DNA of 59,851 nucleotides from an uncultured Ruminiclostridium sp. GTDB taxonomy: Bacteria > Bacillota > Clostridia > Oscillospirales > Ruminococcaceae. The stretch covers positions 1 to 59,851 of the forward strand of contig CAJUQV010000021.1 of NCBI GenBank assembly GCA_910588335.1. Reading direction: 5' to 3'. A program made the translations under genes and the position numbers. The notes under the pieces are model-generated. The model made no database searches. It saw only the letters and a list, made by a program, of their open reading frames with translations, and was not told the DNA's origin. Of this stretch, positions 1 to 9,695 are shown one piece after another (the stretch's first letter is position 1; each line of letters begins with the position of its first letter).

Positions 1-924
<924 letters not shown>

Positions 925-1055
925 TTGTATCAAAAAGACTTGTCCCTAAAGACCCGTCTCTCTAATCTGTCTCTTTTTGAACGCCAACTTGCATTTCTGC
1001 ACTTGTTTGTTCATCCAGAATTAATTTGAATTTCAGGTTACTTAATTCGTCAATA

Positions 1056-1076
1056 CTGTTCAATTTTCAAGGAGCA
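1056..1076 (-). promoter_or_regulatory. boxA-like rRNA antitermination site in the leader
   Basis: Read on the minus strand this is TGCTCCTTGAAAATTGAAC, the boxA-like motif found in Firmicutes rRNA leaders upstream of 16S. It lies between the promoters and the mature 5' end. In rRNA operons this element loads Nus factors to prevent premature termination. The assignment rests on motif and position. Confidence 0.7.
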
Positions 1077-1144
1077 GCTTCTTCTTTTGATTTCCATCTT
1101 TTCGATTCCTCTTAAGATTTTTATCTCAAGTCGACAGCTTTTAT

Positions 1145-1173
1145 ATTTTAGCACATCTTGGAAGTTTTGTCAA
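1145..1173 (-). promoter_or_regulatory. rRNA promoter P3 (gene-proximal)
   Basis: On the minus strand: -35 TTGACA, exactly 17 bases, then -10 TAAAAT. It is the closest of three tandem promoters to the 16S gene. Confidence 0.8.
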
Positions 1174-1250
1174 GTACTTTTTTGAAATTTTTTAATTTTT
1201 TTCAAATTTTCTTTTTCCTTGTTTTTCTTCCCTCTCAAGAGCGCCTATCT

Positions 1251-1279
1251 ATTATATCACAGGCTCGCCGATTTGTCAA
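1251..1279 (-). promoter_or_regulatory. rRNA promoter P2
   Basis: On the minus strand: a perfect TTGACA, a 17-base spacer ending in TGTGA, and a perfect TATAAT. It is the middle of three tandem rRNA promoters; the -10 context GTGATATAATA is shared with P1. Confidence 0.85.
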
Positions 1280-1353
1280 TACCTTTTTTGAAAAAATTTC
1301 ACTTTTTTCTCGTTTCTTCTTAACTTTTCGGCTCTCTCGTCGAGTGCTTGATT

Positions 1354-1382
1354 ATTATATCACTTTCTTCTTCTTTTGTCAA
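1354..1382 (-). promoter_or_regulatory. rRNA promoter P1 (distal)
   Basis: On the minus strand: a perfect TTGACA, a 17-base purine-rich spacer ending in AGTGA, and a perfect TATAAT. Together with P2 and P3 it gives three sigma-A promoters spaced about 105 bases apart. The rest of 925-1560 is very T-rich on the plus strand and holds no credible gene. Confidence 0.85.
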
Positions 1383-1564
1383 CCCTTTTTTACTTTTTTT
1401 TTGCGGTTTGGTTCTTTTGTCGGTTTTTTTCACTTTTCTTTTGAGTTGTTGTTTATTTTGTACAGCAAATCGTCAATTATACACGATTTTTCCACTTAAA
1501 CTTGAAAAAATAAAAACGTATGAGCGTACATATGGTGTTCCGATAATACTGTAAACACGGTGAT

Positions 1565-2041
1565 CTATTTTGCGGTATTCTGTTCTCTGCTCTTATCTTC
1601 CGATAATTCGGTTATTACTTTTATAAAACTCTCCGCATCATTAAACTTCTGATAAACCGAAGCAAATCTTATATAAGCAACCGCATCCTTGTCCTTTAGT
1701 TTGCGAAGGGCCATTTCACCGATCTGTGTACTGGTCACCTCGTCCTTAAAATTGTTTCTCAACTCACTGACAATACTGTCCACCATATCATTGGCAGCTC
1801 TTGTATCTATGGTAGCGCGGTTGGCGGCAGCCCTGACAATGCTCTTTAAAAGCTTATCACGCTTAAACTCCTCTACGGAGCCGTTTTTCTTGGTAACCAT
1901 AAGGGGGGTATTCTCTATTTCCTCATATGTGGTGAATCTTTCCTTACACTTAAGACATTCCCTGCGGCGGCGTATCCTGTTTTCCGTGGGACGGGAATCA
2001 ATTACCTTGCTGTCATCATATCCGCAATTTGGGCATTTCAT
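1565..2041 (-). CDS. nrdR: Transcriptional repressor NrdR
   Basis: 158 aa, the normal length for NrdR. The N-terminus has a zinc ribbon (CPNC at 3-6, CLKC further on) followed by the ERFTTYEE signature. Then comes the ATP-cone domain, which senses ATP/dATP. The family represses ribonucleotide reductase genes by binding NrdR boxes when dATP is high. The ATG is preceded by AAAGGA. It has its own promoter in the gap after the upstream isomerase-like gene. No nrd genes are in this window, so its targets lie elsewhere. Confidence 0.97.
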   Translation of the reverse strand: MKCPNCGYDDSKVIDSRPTENRIRRRRECLKCKERFTTYEEIENTPLMVTKKNGSVEEFKRDKLLKSIVRAAANRATIDTRAANDMVDSIVSELRNNFKDEVTSTQIGEMALRKLKDKDAVAYIRFASVYQKFNDAESFIKVITELSEDKSREQNTAK

Positions 2042-2087
2042 AAAATGTGATTATCCTTTCATAAATCAAAATATATACTTTTCGTAT

Positions 2088-2116
2088 ATAATAACATTTT
2101 TTTACAAAATTTGCAA
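2088..2116 (-). promoter_or_regulatory. nrdR promoter
   Basis: Minus strand: -35 TTGCAA, 17-base spacer, -10 TATTAT. It sits in the short gap between the stop of the upstream gene and nrdR, so nrdR can be transcribed on its own. Confidence 0.65.
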
Positions 2117-2122
2117 TACCTT

Positions 2123-2899
2123 TCAGAAAAAACCTTTCATAAAATTTACGCTTTCTTTTAATTCATTCAAGTCATTAAAGCCGTTTTTGTAGAGCTCTAA
2201 AATTATCCCTCCTTTATACCCTGTTTTTTTCAGCAATTCCGCGAATCCGGCAAAATCAAAGCGTCCTTTCCCAACCGGAACACAGTCTTTTTCGGAAGTA
2301 TTATCGCTAAGGTGACAGTGAGCTATGCTGCCGCCAAGTGAATTTAATATTTCAAAACAATCTGTTCCGCACCTTAACGCCTGCTTAACATCGAGCACAA
2401 AATCGCATTCCGTTCCAAGATTCTTTTTCATATTTTTAAGAAAGTCCAAACTTCCGCTCTTACAATAACTTACGTTTTCCTGAGCCACGGTTATGCCAAA
2501 AGTTTTACCTTTCTCCCTTAAAGAAAGGTATCGCTCAAAATAAAGCTCTTCGGGACATTCCGCACTTTTAAGGGCACCGTGAAGGATAAAGATTTTCGCG
2601 CCCAGTTCGTTCATTACGGTAAAATACCTTTTGTATACCTCCATTATATCGTCTACCCGTCTTTGATAATTGCCGAAAAGCGACATTGTTTCAACGGCAC
2701 TTGTGTACGGATGTACGGAAAGTATATTCGGACGGTATTTTGCCGTAATTGACCTGATTTCATTATAAACCGGGCCTTTAATTTCACAGTCGGCGTTAAA
2801 AAAAACCTCAAATGTATCCACACCGGCTTCGCAAAGACTGAGAAGTGCTTTTTCCGTTTCGGCAGGATACAGACAGGCAGTTGAAACTCCTATGTTCAT
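2123..2899 (-). CDS. Sugar phosphate isomerase/epimerase-like TIM barrel protein
   Basis: 258 aa from the ATG at 2899. An in-frame ATG 21 codons upstream (2962) lacks a ribosome site, whereas AAAGGA lies just before 2899. The sequence resembles the xylose-isomerase-like/AP endonuclease 2 TIM barrel family. Family-like features are an N-terminal GVSTACLYP strand, SVHPYTS, an Ile-Leu-His-Gly loop, a central VAQENVSYC with a candidate metal-binding Glu, FVLDVKQA, AHCHLSD, and a C-terminal LELYKNG. These proteins isomerise or epimerise sugars or inositols using a divalent metal. The substrate cannot be told from sequence. It follows secDF on the same strand, separated by a weak hairpin. Confidence 0.8.
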   Translation of the reverse strand: MNIGVSTACLYPAETEKALLSLCEAGVDTFEVFFNADCEIKGPVYNEIRSITAKYRPNILSVHPYTSAVETMSLFGNYQRRVDDIMEVYKRYFTVMNELGAKIFILHGALKSAECPEELYFERYLSLREKGKTFGITVAQENVSYCKSGSLDFLKNMKKNLGTECDFVLDVKQALRCGTDCFEILNSLGGSIAHCHLSDNTSEKDCVPVGKGRFDFAGFAELLKKTGYKGGIILELYKNGFNDLNELKESVNFMKGFF

Positions 2900-2963
2900 T
2901 TGAATTTTCCTTTCTTTTTGTGTGGGGCAATCAGCAGCGATTTTTATTCTTCCCATAAACAAT

Positions 2964-2988
2964 CAGAGCCCGACAAAGTCGGGTTCTG
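2964..2988 (-). terminator. Hairpin after secF
   Basis: An 11-bp stem with one mismatch (CAGAACCCGAC / GTCGGGCTCTG on the minus strand) starts 8 bases after the secF stop. The following minus-strand sequence is only moderately U-rich, so it may be a weak terminator or an attenuating hairpin. Confidence 0.45.
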
Positions 2989-2995
2989 AAAAAAC

Positions 2996-3940
2996 TTATT
3001 TCTTTTCTGTAATCGCTTTATTTTCCTTATGAAGCTGCCAGGAAACCCACATGGGTCCCGACATAAACACGGAAGAATAAAATCCTGCAACAAGACCTAT
3101 CAACAACGGGAAAGCAAAGCTGATAATAGACTCAACTCCGCAGACCATTGCCACAACACAAATCGCCAACGCCGCAAACGCAGTGGTGATGGTAGTGTTT
3201 ATGGAACGCGTCATAGTCTGCGACACACTGGTATTCATCAATTCCACAAGTCCCATTTTCTTTCCGTAAAGCGTTCTGTTCTCACGAATTCTGTCATAGG
3301 TTACAATAGTATTGTTTATGGAGTAACCTAAAATCGTAAGAACTACCGCCATAAAATTCGCGTCCAGAGGCAGTCTGAAGAATATAAAGGAAGCAAACAC
3401 TATGACTATGTCATGAATAAGTGCCACCAGAGCAAAAACACCCGCAGAAAGACCGCCTATCTTCTTGAACCTGAAAGCAATATAAACTACCAGTAATATA
3501 AAGGAGAATATAACGGCCACAAGGCACTTTGCGAAAAACTTCCAACCCGATGTGGGACTCACATCCTGGCTGTTAAGTCTTTCGAGCTGATTTCCCGAAA
3601 ACTTTTCCATAAGCTCCGCGGACATATCGTTGAGCACATCGGCCGTCAGCCCGTCATTTGAAGCGTAGGAAAGCGTAACGTTATTTGTTGAAGAATTAAG
3701 CGAGGAGCCCGTCGTAACATTTACCGTGCCGTAACCGTAGCCCTCCGCCGCCGACTTAAGCGCCGCGGTGTCAAGCTCTCCAGTATAGCTGTAAGTTATC
3801 AGAGTACCGCCCTTAAATTCTATATCAACTTCAATGCCGGCAACCAAAGCGACAATAAGCGCCGCCAATGCAATCACTATGGGAATTATAAAGAATATTC
3901 TTCTCTTTCCGTAGATGTCCCAAACTTTTTTCTTACTCAT
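2996..3940 (-). CDS. secF: Protein translocase subunit SecF
   Basis: 314 aa from the ATG at 3940. A GTG at 3949 is too close to the GGAGG ribosome site to be used. SecF is a membrane partner of SecD that uses the proton gradient to help SecYEG complete protein export. Visible are an N-terminal membrane segment, the first periplasmic domain (IEFKGGTLITY), and a C-terminal block of five membrane helices. That block includes GYSINNTIVTYDRIREN and the SINTTITT region typical of SecF. The start overlaps the end of secD by 8 bases, so the two are translationally coupled. Confidence 0.96.
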   Translation of the reverse strand: MSKKKVWDIYGKRRIFFIIPIVIALAALIVALVAGIEVDIEFKGGTLITYSYTGELDTAALKSAAEGYGYGTVNVTTGSSLNSSTNNVTLSYASNDGLTADVLNDMSAELMEKFSGNQLERLNSQDVSPTSGWKFFAKCLVAVIFSFILLVVYIAFRFKKIGGLSAGVFALVALIHDIVIVFASFIFFRLPLDANFMAVVLTILGYSINNTIVTYDRIRENRTLYGKKMGLVELMNTSVSQTMTRSINTTITTAFAALAICVVAMVCGVESIISFAFPLLIGLVAGFYSSVFMSGPMWVSWQLHKENKAITEKK

Positions 3941-5330
3941 TGTTAACACCTCCGTAAAGAGCAGGCTTTCTGAACGCCTTGAAATCCGCCAAAGAAGCCG
4001 TCATAAGCCTTGAAAGCAGAATACCGAACAGGAAGTTCAGTATAACGCCTACCGCCAAGGTATAACCGAAGGAATAAATCGTGCCTTCGGTAGAAGCGCC
4101 GAACCAGATGAATATAGGAGAAAGAATTATGGAGCATATGCTGTCGCTGGTTCCGAAAGCGCCCATCAGTATAAGCGCCACGATAACCATGGTAATGTTG
4201 CCGTCGAAAATGGCGGAAAATGCGCGCTTATATCCCACGCGAATGGCTCCGTTTACCGACTTGCCCGCGTATATCTCTTCCTTAATGCGTTCAGCCGTGA
4301 TAACGTTTGCGTCAACGCCCATACCCAAAGCGAGAATTATACCCGCTATACCGGGAATAGTGAGAGTAAAGCTGTCGTTAAAGCCAAAAAATCCCGTTAC
4401 CGCCGCGAATGTGCCGGCGGCTTGTCCCAAAAGGGCGATGGAAGCCACAAAACCGGGAAGACGGTATTTGACTATCATAAATACCACGATAAACGCAAAG
4501 CCGATAAGTCCCGCAATAGCCATTGCATCTCTCGCCCCTTCACCGAGTGTGGGGCTTATAGTGCTGAAATTAGCGGTAACAAGGTTAAATGGCAAAGCGC
4601 CGCCGTTTATCTTATCAGCCAGCGCCTTTGCGCTGTCCGCAGTGAAGCTGCCGCTTATGGTCGCGGAACCGTCGGTTATGTGAGCGGAAACTCTGGGCTC
4701 CGAAATCATATGGTCATCCATCCAAATGGAGATTATGCCGTTTGAGGCGCTGAGCCTTTCCGTAGCCTCCGAAAAAGCGGTGACGCCCGAATCCTTAAGC
4801 GTAAGGGCAATCTGATATTCCTTATCCTGAGTATTATAATAGGCTCTGGCGCTCTCAACGTCGGAGCCGTTCAGAACTAAGGGAAGATCCTCATAGGTCT
4901 GATCCTCTCCGATCGACGTGCTTCCTCCCTCTCGGAAGGACAGCATAGCCGTCTCGCCCAACTCCTTAACGGCCGCCTCGGGGTCAAAGTCGGTATCGTC
5001 CGACTGCCACGGGAAACGAACTATTATCTGGTGAGTTGAATAATCCACATATAAATCATAATCGGTAATGTTGCTGTTAAGCATACGAGTCTCGATTACC
5101 GATCTCGCGGCGTCCATCTGATACTGATCCGCCTCATATCCCTCCGGAGGGGTAAAGGTAACATCGACGCCTCCCCTGATGTCGATACCCCAGCGAATAT
5201 CCGACAACCCGCGTATCCATGTAGTGGTGATATCTCCGTAAAAGGTGTGAACGCCGATAGCCGCCAACAGCGCAAACACTGCGATAAGTCCTGCCACTAC
5301 AAAGAAAACGGGCTTTTTAATTCTTTTCAA
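3933..5330 (-). CDS. secD: Protein translocase subunit SecD
   Basis: 465 aa, starting at TTG (5330) after GGAGTG. SecD forms the SecDF export motor. The first membrane helix is at residues 8-28. The conserved DIRGGVDVTFTP follows at about 49-60, then the P1 periplasmic domain and five further helices. The hallmark loop GMGVDANVITAERIKEE is intact. SecD is separate from SecF here, as in many Clostridia. It is the first gene of a secD-secF unit with a near-consensus promoter about 120 bases upstream. Confidence 0.96.
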   Translation of the reverse strand: MKRIKKPVFFVVAGLIAVFALLAAIGVHTFYGDITTTWIRGLSDIRWGIDIRGGVDVTFTPPEGYEADQYQMDAARSVIETRMLNSNITDYDLYVDYSTHQIIVRFPWQSDDTDFDPEAAVKELGETAMLSFREGGSTSIGEDQTYEDLPLVLNGSDVESARAYYNTQDKEYQIALTLKDSGVTAFSEATERLSASNGIISIWMDDHMISEPRVSAHITDGSATISGSFTADSAKALADKINGGALPFNLVTANFSTISPTLGEGARDAMAIAGLIGFAFIVVFMIVKYRLPGFVASIALLGQAAGTFAAVTGFFGFNDSFTLTIPGIAGIILALGMGVDANVITAERIKEEIYAGKSVNGAIRVGYKRAFSAIFDGNITMVIVALILMGAFGTSDSICSIILSPIFIWFGASTEGTIYSFGYTLAVGVILNFLFGILLSRLMTASLADFKAFRKPALYGGVNNE

Positions 5331-5451
5331 TTAGATTTCACTCCGTTCCTGTCCTGTTTTTTCGGTTTCATTGGGTTTCTGTCAATTTATAAACATATTA
5401 TAAAGCAAAAACACATTAACCTTTATTTTAAATTTAAGGATAACCTTATAT

Positions 5452-5480
5452 ATTATAGTAGATTATTTCCTATAAGTCAA
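5452..5480 (-). promoter_or_regulatory. secDF promoter
   Basis: Minus strand: -35 TTGACT, 17-base spacer, perfect -10 TATAAT, about 120 bases upstream of the secD TTG start. Confidence 0.75.
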
Positions 5481-5563
5481 GAAGTTTCGTATATTTTTCA
5501 TAATATTTTACCTATTTTATTACGTTTTATTAAAACTCCGACTGTTTTTTGACAAGCTCCGTT

Positions 5564-7003
5564 TCAGACAGAAAGCTCGGATTTTTCTCCCAGAATATCC
5601 TTGTTGGCCTCAAGAACGGGATAAATGCACTCCTTAAGGAAATTATCCACCTGCTCTTCGCATCTTCCGGTATAGTTTTCCGGTTTCAACACCGATTCTA
5701 TCTCCTCCTTTGTCATATCAAAGAAAGGATCTGCGGCGATACGATCCACCAGATCGTTTTCCTTTCCCTCCTCCTTTACCGCCTTGGCGGCGGCAAGGCT
5801 GTGCCTGCGCAGCGCTTCGTGTATTTCCTGCCGGTTTCCGCCTTTTTCCACAAGCCGCATCATAATGTTTTCGGTAGCCATAAATGGAAGCTCCCTCATC
5901 ACCCTTGCCCTTACGGATTTTTCGTAAACCACAAGTCCGTCGGTAACGTTTATCATTATATTAAGGATAGCGTCAACGGCCAAAAATGCTTCCGCCACGG
6001 CGATCCTTTTGTTTGCGCTGTCGTCAAGGGTTCTTTCAAACCACTGGGTAGCGCTTGTAAAAGCGGGATTAAGCGCGTCCACCATCACATAACGGGCAAG
6101 GGAGGTTATGCGCTCCGCCCTCATGGGATTGCGCTTGTAGGGCATTGCCGAGGAGCCTATCTGATGTTCCTCAAAGGGCTCCTCCATTTCCTTGAAGCTG
6201 GCAAGTATTCGCAGATCGTTGCTGAATTTTGAACAGCTTGCCGCAATTCCCGCCAAAACGTTAACCGCCATTGTGTCGATTTTCCTCGAATAAGTCTGAC
6301 CGCTTACAGGGACGCACTTCTCAAAGCCCATTTCCTCGGCGATCATTTGCTCCAGTTTGTCTATTTTTTCCCCATTTCCTCCGAAAAGCTCGACGAAGCT
6401 TGCCTGAGTTCCCGTAGTGCCCTTCTGACCCAACAGTTTTAGACTGTTCATTCGGTGCTCCAGTTCCTCAAAATCCATAAGCAGCTCGTTCATCCAGAGC
6501 GTGGCGCGTTTTCCCACTGTGGTGAGCTGAGCGGGCTGCAAATGTGTATAAGCAAGACAGGGCATACTTTTGTACTTATCCGCAAAGCCCGCCAGATTTG
6601 AAAGCACGTTCACAAGCTTTCTTCGTATTATCCTCATGGCGTCCCTCATAATGATAATATCCGTGTTGTCTCCCACATAACAGGAGGTTGCGCCTAAATG
6701 GATAATACCCGCCGCGTCGGGACAAGCCTTACCATATGCGTAAACGTGAGACATTACGTCGTGACGCACTTCCTTCTCCCTCGCCTCGGCAACCGCGAAA
6801 TCTATATTGTCCACATTGGCTTCAAGCTGATCAACCTGTTCCTGTGTAATATCCAGCCCCAGCTTCATTTCCGCTCTTGCCAGAGCCACCCAAAGGCGAC
6901 GAAAGGTACCGAACTTTTTTTGCTGTGAAAAAACGTACTGCATTTCTTTGCTCGCGTATCTGGTGCAAAGAGGGCTTTCATAGGTGTTGTAATCTCTTGA
7001 CAT
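5564..7003 (-). CDS. purB: Adenylosuccinate lyase
   Basis: 479 aa. It catalyses two fumarate-releasing steps of purine synthesis: SAICAR to AICAR, and adenylosuccinate to AMP. It belongs to the fumarase/aspartase superfamily. The signature GSSAMPYKRNP lies near residues 283-293. The catalytic His regions are also seen: HDVMSHVYAYG, and GATSCYVGDN followed by YTHLQPAQ. The ATG at 7003 follows a GGAGGC-type site. It is a single gene with its own promoter about 300 bases upstream; the leader contains a MITE-like repeat (A1). Confidence 0.97.
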   Translation of the reverse strand: MSRDYNTYESPLCTRYASKEMQYVFSQQKKFGTFRRLWVALARAEMKLGLDITQEQVDQLEANVDNIDFAVAEAREKEVRHDVMSHVYAYGKACPDAAGIIHLGATSCYVGDNTDIIIMRDAMRIIRRKLVNVLSNLAGFADKYKSMPCLAYTHLQPAQLTTVGKRATLWMNELLMDFEELEHRMNSLKLLGQKGTTGTQASFVELFGGNGEKIDKLEQMIAEEMGFEKCVPVSGQTYSRKIDTMAVNVLAGIAASCSKFSNDLRILASFKEMEEPFEEHQIGSSAMPYKRNPMRAERITSLARYVMVDALNPAFTSATQWFERTLDDSANKRIAVAEAFLAVDAILNIMINVTDGLVVYEKSVRARVMRELPFMATENIMMRLVEKGGNRQEIHEALRRHSLAAAKAVKEEGKENDLVDRIAADPFFDMTKEEIESVLKPENYTGRCEEQVDNFLKECIYPVLEANKDILGEKSELSV

Positions 7004-7034
7004 AATGCCTCCTGTTTTTTGTTTAATCCGTTTT

Positions 7035-7222
7035 AGAACCTGTCCGCATTGGAACGGTGCGTGGATTTTCGATCAGTTTTTTTGAGGATAAGGCAAAATT
7101 TTTCGGGCTGTCTTGCACGATAGGCAAGTAAAAATTTTAACACAAGACTTTCTGTCATTTGCCCAAAGTCATCGCCAAAATCCTCAAAAAAACACGTGCC
7201 AATTCCTGTGTGGACAGGTTCT
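7035..7222. repeat. Repeat A1: MITE-like inverted-repeat element in the purB leader
   Basis: A 188-bp element whose ends are inverted repeats beginning AGAACCTGTCC. Left and right arms continue as imperfect inverted repeats for about 30 bases. The interior also pairs (TTTTTTTGAGGAT with ATCCTCAAAAAAA). There is no open reading frame of note. A shorter relative, A2, lies at 51704-51791. It sits between the purB promoter and the purB start, so it is transcribed as 5' UTR. Confidence 0.7.
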
Positions 7223-7302
7223 TATACTAATTTCTGTTAAAAAAGCAGACAAAATACTTTAAAACAGAAATTGGCATTGCGGCAATTTTTTCCGATATCA
7301 GC

Positions 7303-7331
7303 ATTTTAACATATTTTTACTTAAAATGCAA
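7303..7331 (-). promoter_or_regulatory. purB promoter
   Basis: Minus strand: -35 TTGCAT, 17-base spacer, -10 TAAAAT. The implied transcript has a leader of nearly 300 bases, mostly made of repeat A1. Confidence 0.6.
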
Positions 7332-7432
7332 GCGGTAAAGGCGGTTATGTTTGCCGCAAAAAAGGAAGTATATTTGATTTACGGCATAAATTGCTTTGAA
7401 AAAAATGGCCTGATGAGTCAAAATTGTGTTTT

Positions 7433-7467
7433 GTTCACGTATCTCAGAAAAGTGAACATGTCTGTTC
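7433..7467. promoter_or_regulatory. Inverted GTTCAC/GTGAAC motifs upstream of nadE
   Basis: GTTCAC (7433-7438) is inverted at 7452-7457 as GTGAAC, which overlaps GAACATGTCTGTTC (7454-7467). A further GAACAT lies near 7485. The cluster is 60-100 bases upstream of the nadE promoter. It looks like a repressor or activator site but matches no operator I can name; the spacing differs from a LexA box. Confidence 0.3.
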
Positions 7468-7528
7468 ATTGCGCCCACAAAAAAGAACATTTTTATATTA
7501 TTCGAGCTGTATATTCTTGCCGTATATA

Positions 7529-7557
7529 TTGCTTTTTTCAGGAAAAAATGCTAAAAT
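7529..7557 (+). promoter_or_regulatory. nadE promoter
   Basis: -35 TTGCTT, 17-base spacer, -10 TAAAAT, about 65 bases upstream of the nadE ATG. Confidence 0.6.
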
Positions 7558-7620
7558 AAATATGGTTTATAATTACTTTAATTTCTTCCAAATACGAAAC
7601 AAAAGCGAAAGGAAACACAA

Positions 7621-9480
7621 ATGAATCACGGATTTATAAAAGTCGCCGCCGACACTCCCGAAATAAGAGTAGCCGATCCAATTTACAATGCCGACAGCAT
7701 CATCTCCTGCGTAAAAAAAGCCGCCGAAAAAAAAGTAAAGCTTCTGGTTCTTCCCGAACTCTGCCTGACAGGCTATACCTGCGGTGACCTGTTCGGACAA
7801 AGAACTCTTATAGAATCAGCCTCCCGTCAGCTTGAAAGAATAAAGACGGAAACAAGGGAGCTGGACATAATCTTTGCTTTGGGACTTCCGATAATAAAAG
7901 GGGGAAAGCTTATAAACGCAGCCGCCGTGATTTATAAGGGAGAAACCTTGGGAATCACCGGAAAAAGAAACCTCCCCAATTACAACGAGTTTTACGAAAA
8001 AAGAAATTTCGCGGAATACACGGCCCCCCCCGTGGTTTTTAAATGCAGACAAATGCCCGAATTTACTTTCGGCGTGGAGATATGCGAGGATCTTTGGGTT
8101 GCCGAACCGCCCTCGGCAGCTCTTGCCCGCGGCGGAGCGGAAATTATACTTAATCTGAGCGCCAGTAACGAGATGGTTGGAAAATCCGACTACCGGAGGA
8201 ATCTGGTTGCGGGACAAAGCGGACGTCTGCTCTGCGGATATATTTACGCCTCGGCGGGAGAAGGGGAAAGCAGCACCGACCTCGTTTTTTCGGGTCACAG
8301 CATTATTGCGGAAAACGGAACCGTTCTCCGCGAAACCAAGCTGTTTGAGAACGAGCTTATCGCAACGGAAATTGACCTGTACCGTATCGCTTACGAAAGA
8401 CAAAAAAATACGGTGTTCCCTCCCTATGAGGATATCGAGACAATATACTTCGATATGGAGCCGGAAGAAACCGAGCTTACTCGTTATATAAGCGGCACAC
8501 CCTTTGTTCCCACCGACGAGGAAGGGAAAAACAGGAGATGTGAGGAAATCCTCCTTATGCAGAGCAGCGGCCTTAAAAAGCGCATTGCCCATACGGGAGC
8601 CGAAAGCCTTGTTATAGGAATATCGGGAGGACTGGACAGTTGTCTTGCACTTCTTGTTTCTGTCAAAGCGATAGATCTTTCGGGAAGATCGAGAAAAGAC
8701 ATTATTGCGGTTACAATGCCTTGCTTCGGCACCACCGAAAGAACCAGGAACAACGCCGTCGCCCTTTGCGCGGCATTGGGGGTTACTCTGCGTGAGGTGA
8801 ATATTTCCGAATCGGTATTACGGCACTTTGAGGATATAGGACACGACCCCGACAACCGCAACGTGGTTTACGAAAACGCCCAGGCGAGAGAACGAACCTT
8901 AGTATTGATGGATATAGCCAACGAAACGGGCGGTCTTGTCGTTGGTACGGGCGACCTGTCGGAGCTGGCTCTGGGTTGGGCCACCTACAACGGCGACCAT
9001 ATTTCCATGTACGGTGTAAACGCGGGGATTCCTAAGACTCTTGTCCGTCACATAGTGCGATTTTTCGCCGACAGCTCCGAAAATCCTGAATTAAAGCGTC
9101 CTTTATATGACATTTTGGATACGCCGGTAAGTCCTGAGCTTCTCCCCGCCGAAGACGGTAAAATAAGTCAGATAACCGAGGATCTTGTGGGACCTTATGA
9201 GCTGCACGACTTTTTCCTCTACTATGCGGTTCGCTGGGGGTTTTCGCCGAAAAAGATATACAGGTTGGCGGTTTACGCTTTAAGCTCCAAATACGAAAAA
9301 GCGCTTATATTAAAGTGGCTTAAAAACTTTTACCGAAGATTTTTCGCGCAGCAGTTCAAGCGTTCCTGCCTGCCCGATGGCCCCAAAGTGGGGTCGGTGA
9401 CCCTTTCTCCGAGGGGAGACTGGCGAATGCCCTCCGACGCCTGTCGGGACGCGTGGATGAGGGAACTGGAGGAGATTTAA
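7621..9480 (+). CDS. nadE: Glutamine-dependent NAD+ synthetase
   Basis: 619 aa. It makes NAD+ from nicotinic acid adenine dinucleotide, using ammonia released from glutamine. The N-terminal half is a nitrilase-type glutaminase with the triad Glu46 (LPEL), Lys115 (GKRNLPNYNEF) and Cys155 (GVEICEDLW). The C-terminal half is the synthetase with the ATP-binding SGGLDS loop at 335-340. Also visible are TGDLSELALGWATY and the C-terminal RSCLPDGPKVGSV. The length fits the long glutamine-dependent class. The ATG follows AAAGGA. It is transcribed alone; repeat B1 starts 36 bases after its stop. Confidence 0.97.
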   Translation: MNHGFIKVAADTPEIRVADPIYNADSIISCVKKAAEKKVKLLVLPELCLTGYTCGDLFGQRTLIESASRQLERIKTETRELDIIFALGLPIIKGGKLINAAAVIYKGETLGITGKRNLPNYNEFYEKRNFAEYTAPPVVFKCRQMPEFTFGVEICEDLWVAEPPSAALARGGAEIILNLSASNEMVGKSDYRRNLVAGQSGRLLCGYIYASAGEGESSTDLVFSGHSIIAENGTVLRETKLFENELIATEIDLYRIAYERQKNTVFPPYEDIETIYFDMEPEETELTRYISGTPFVPTDEEGKNRRCEEILLMQSSGLKKRIAHTGAESLVIGISGGLDSCLALLVSVKAIDLSGRSRKDIIAVTMPCFGTTERTRNNAVALCAALGVTLREVNISESVLRHFEDIGHDPDNRNVVYENAQARERTLVLMDIANETGGLVVGTGDLSELALGWATYNGDHISMYGVNAGIPKTLVRHIVRFFADSSENPELKRPLYDILDTPVSPELLPAEDGKISQITEDLVGPYELHDFFLYYAVRWGFSPKKIYRLAVYALSSKYEKALILKWLKNFYRRFFAQQFKRSCLPDGPKVGSVTLSPRGDWRMPSDACRDAWMRELEEI

Positions 9481-9515
9481 CCTTATTCGTAATCAAGACG
9501 AAAATCCGAATTGAC

Positions 9516-9644
9516 TTAAGGCAACACCGCGCTGCGCGCTTTGCTTCGCATACGCTTGCATCTTTTCCCTGCGTCGTTTCGGACAATCTGATGAAAAAGC
9601 TGACTGCGCGTCTGCACGACAATCTTTATGCGATATTGCCTTAA
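9516..9644. mobile_element. Repeat B1: TTAA-flanked MITE, 129 bp
   Basis: Flanked by TTAA on both sides, with terminal inverted repeats GGCAACACCGC (left) and a diverged GCGATATTGCC (right). The sequence matches B2 and B3 elsewhere in the window but lacks about 50 internal bases. It lies between nadE and the fucosidase. It encodes no transposase, so it would have to be moved in trans. Confidence 0.8.
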
Positions 9645-9695
9645 AAAAAGTGCTTCAAGTGTAATTTTCTACACAAACAGAAAGGATAAACCAAG

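Noticed and set aside
1158..1554. Phe-rich open frame of 113 codons
   Set aside because: It is the T-rich rRNA promoter region read in one frame; composition is not protein-like.
7454..7467. LexA box upstream of nadE
   Set aside because: GAAC and GTTC are six bases apart, not the four of the Gram-positive SOS box.
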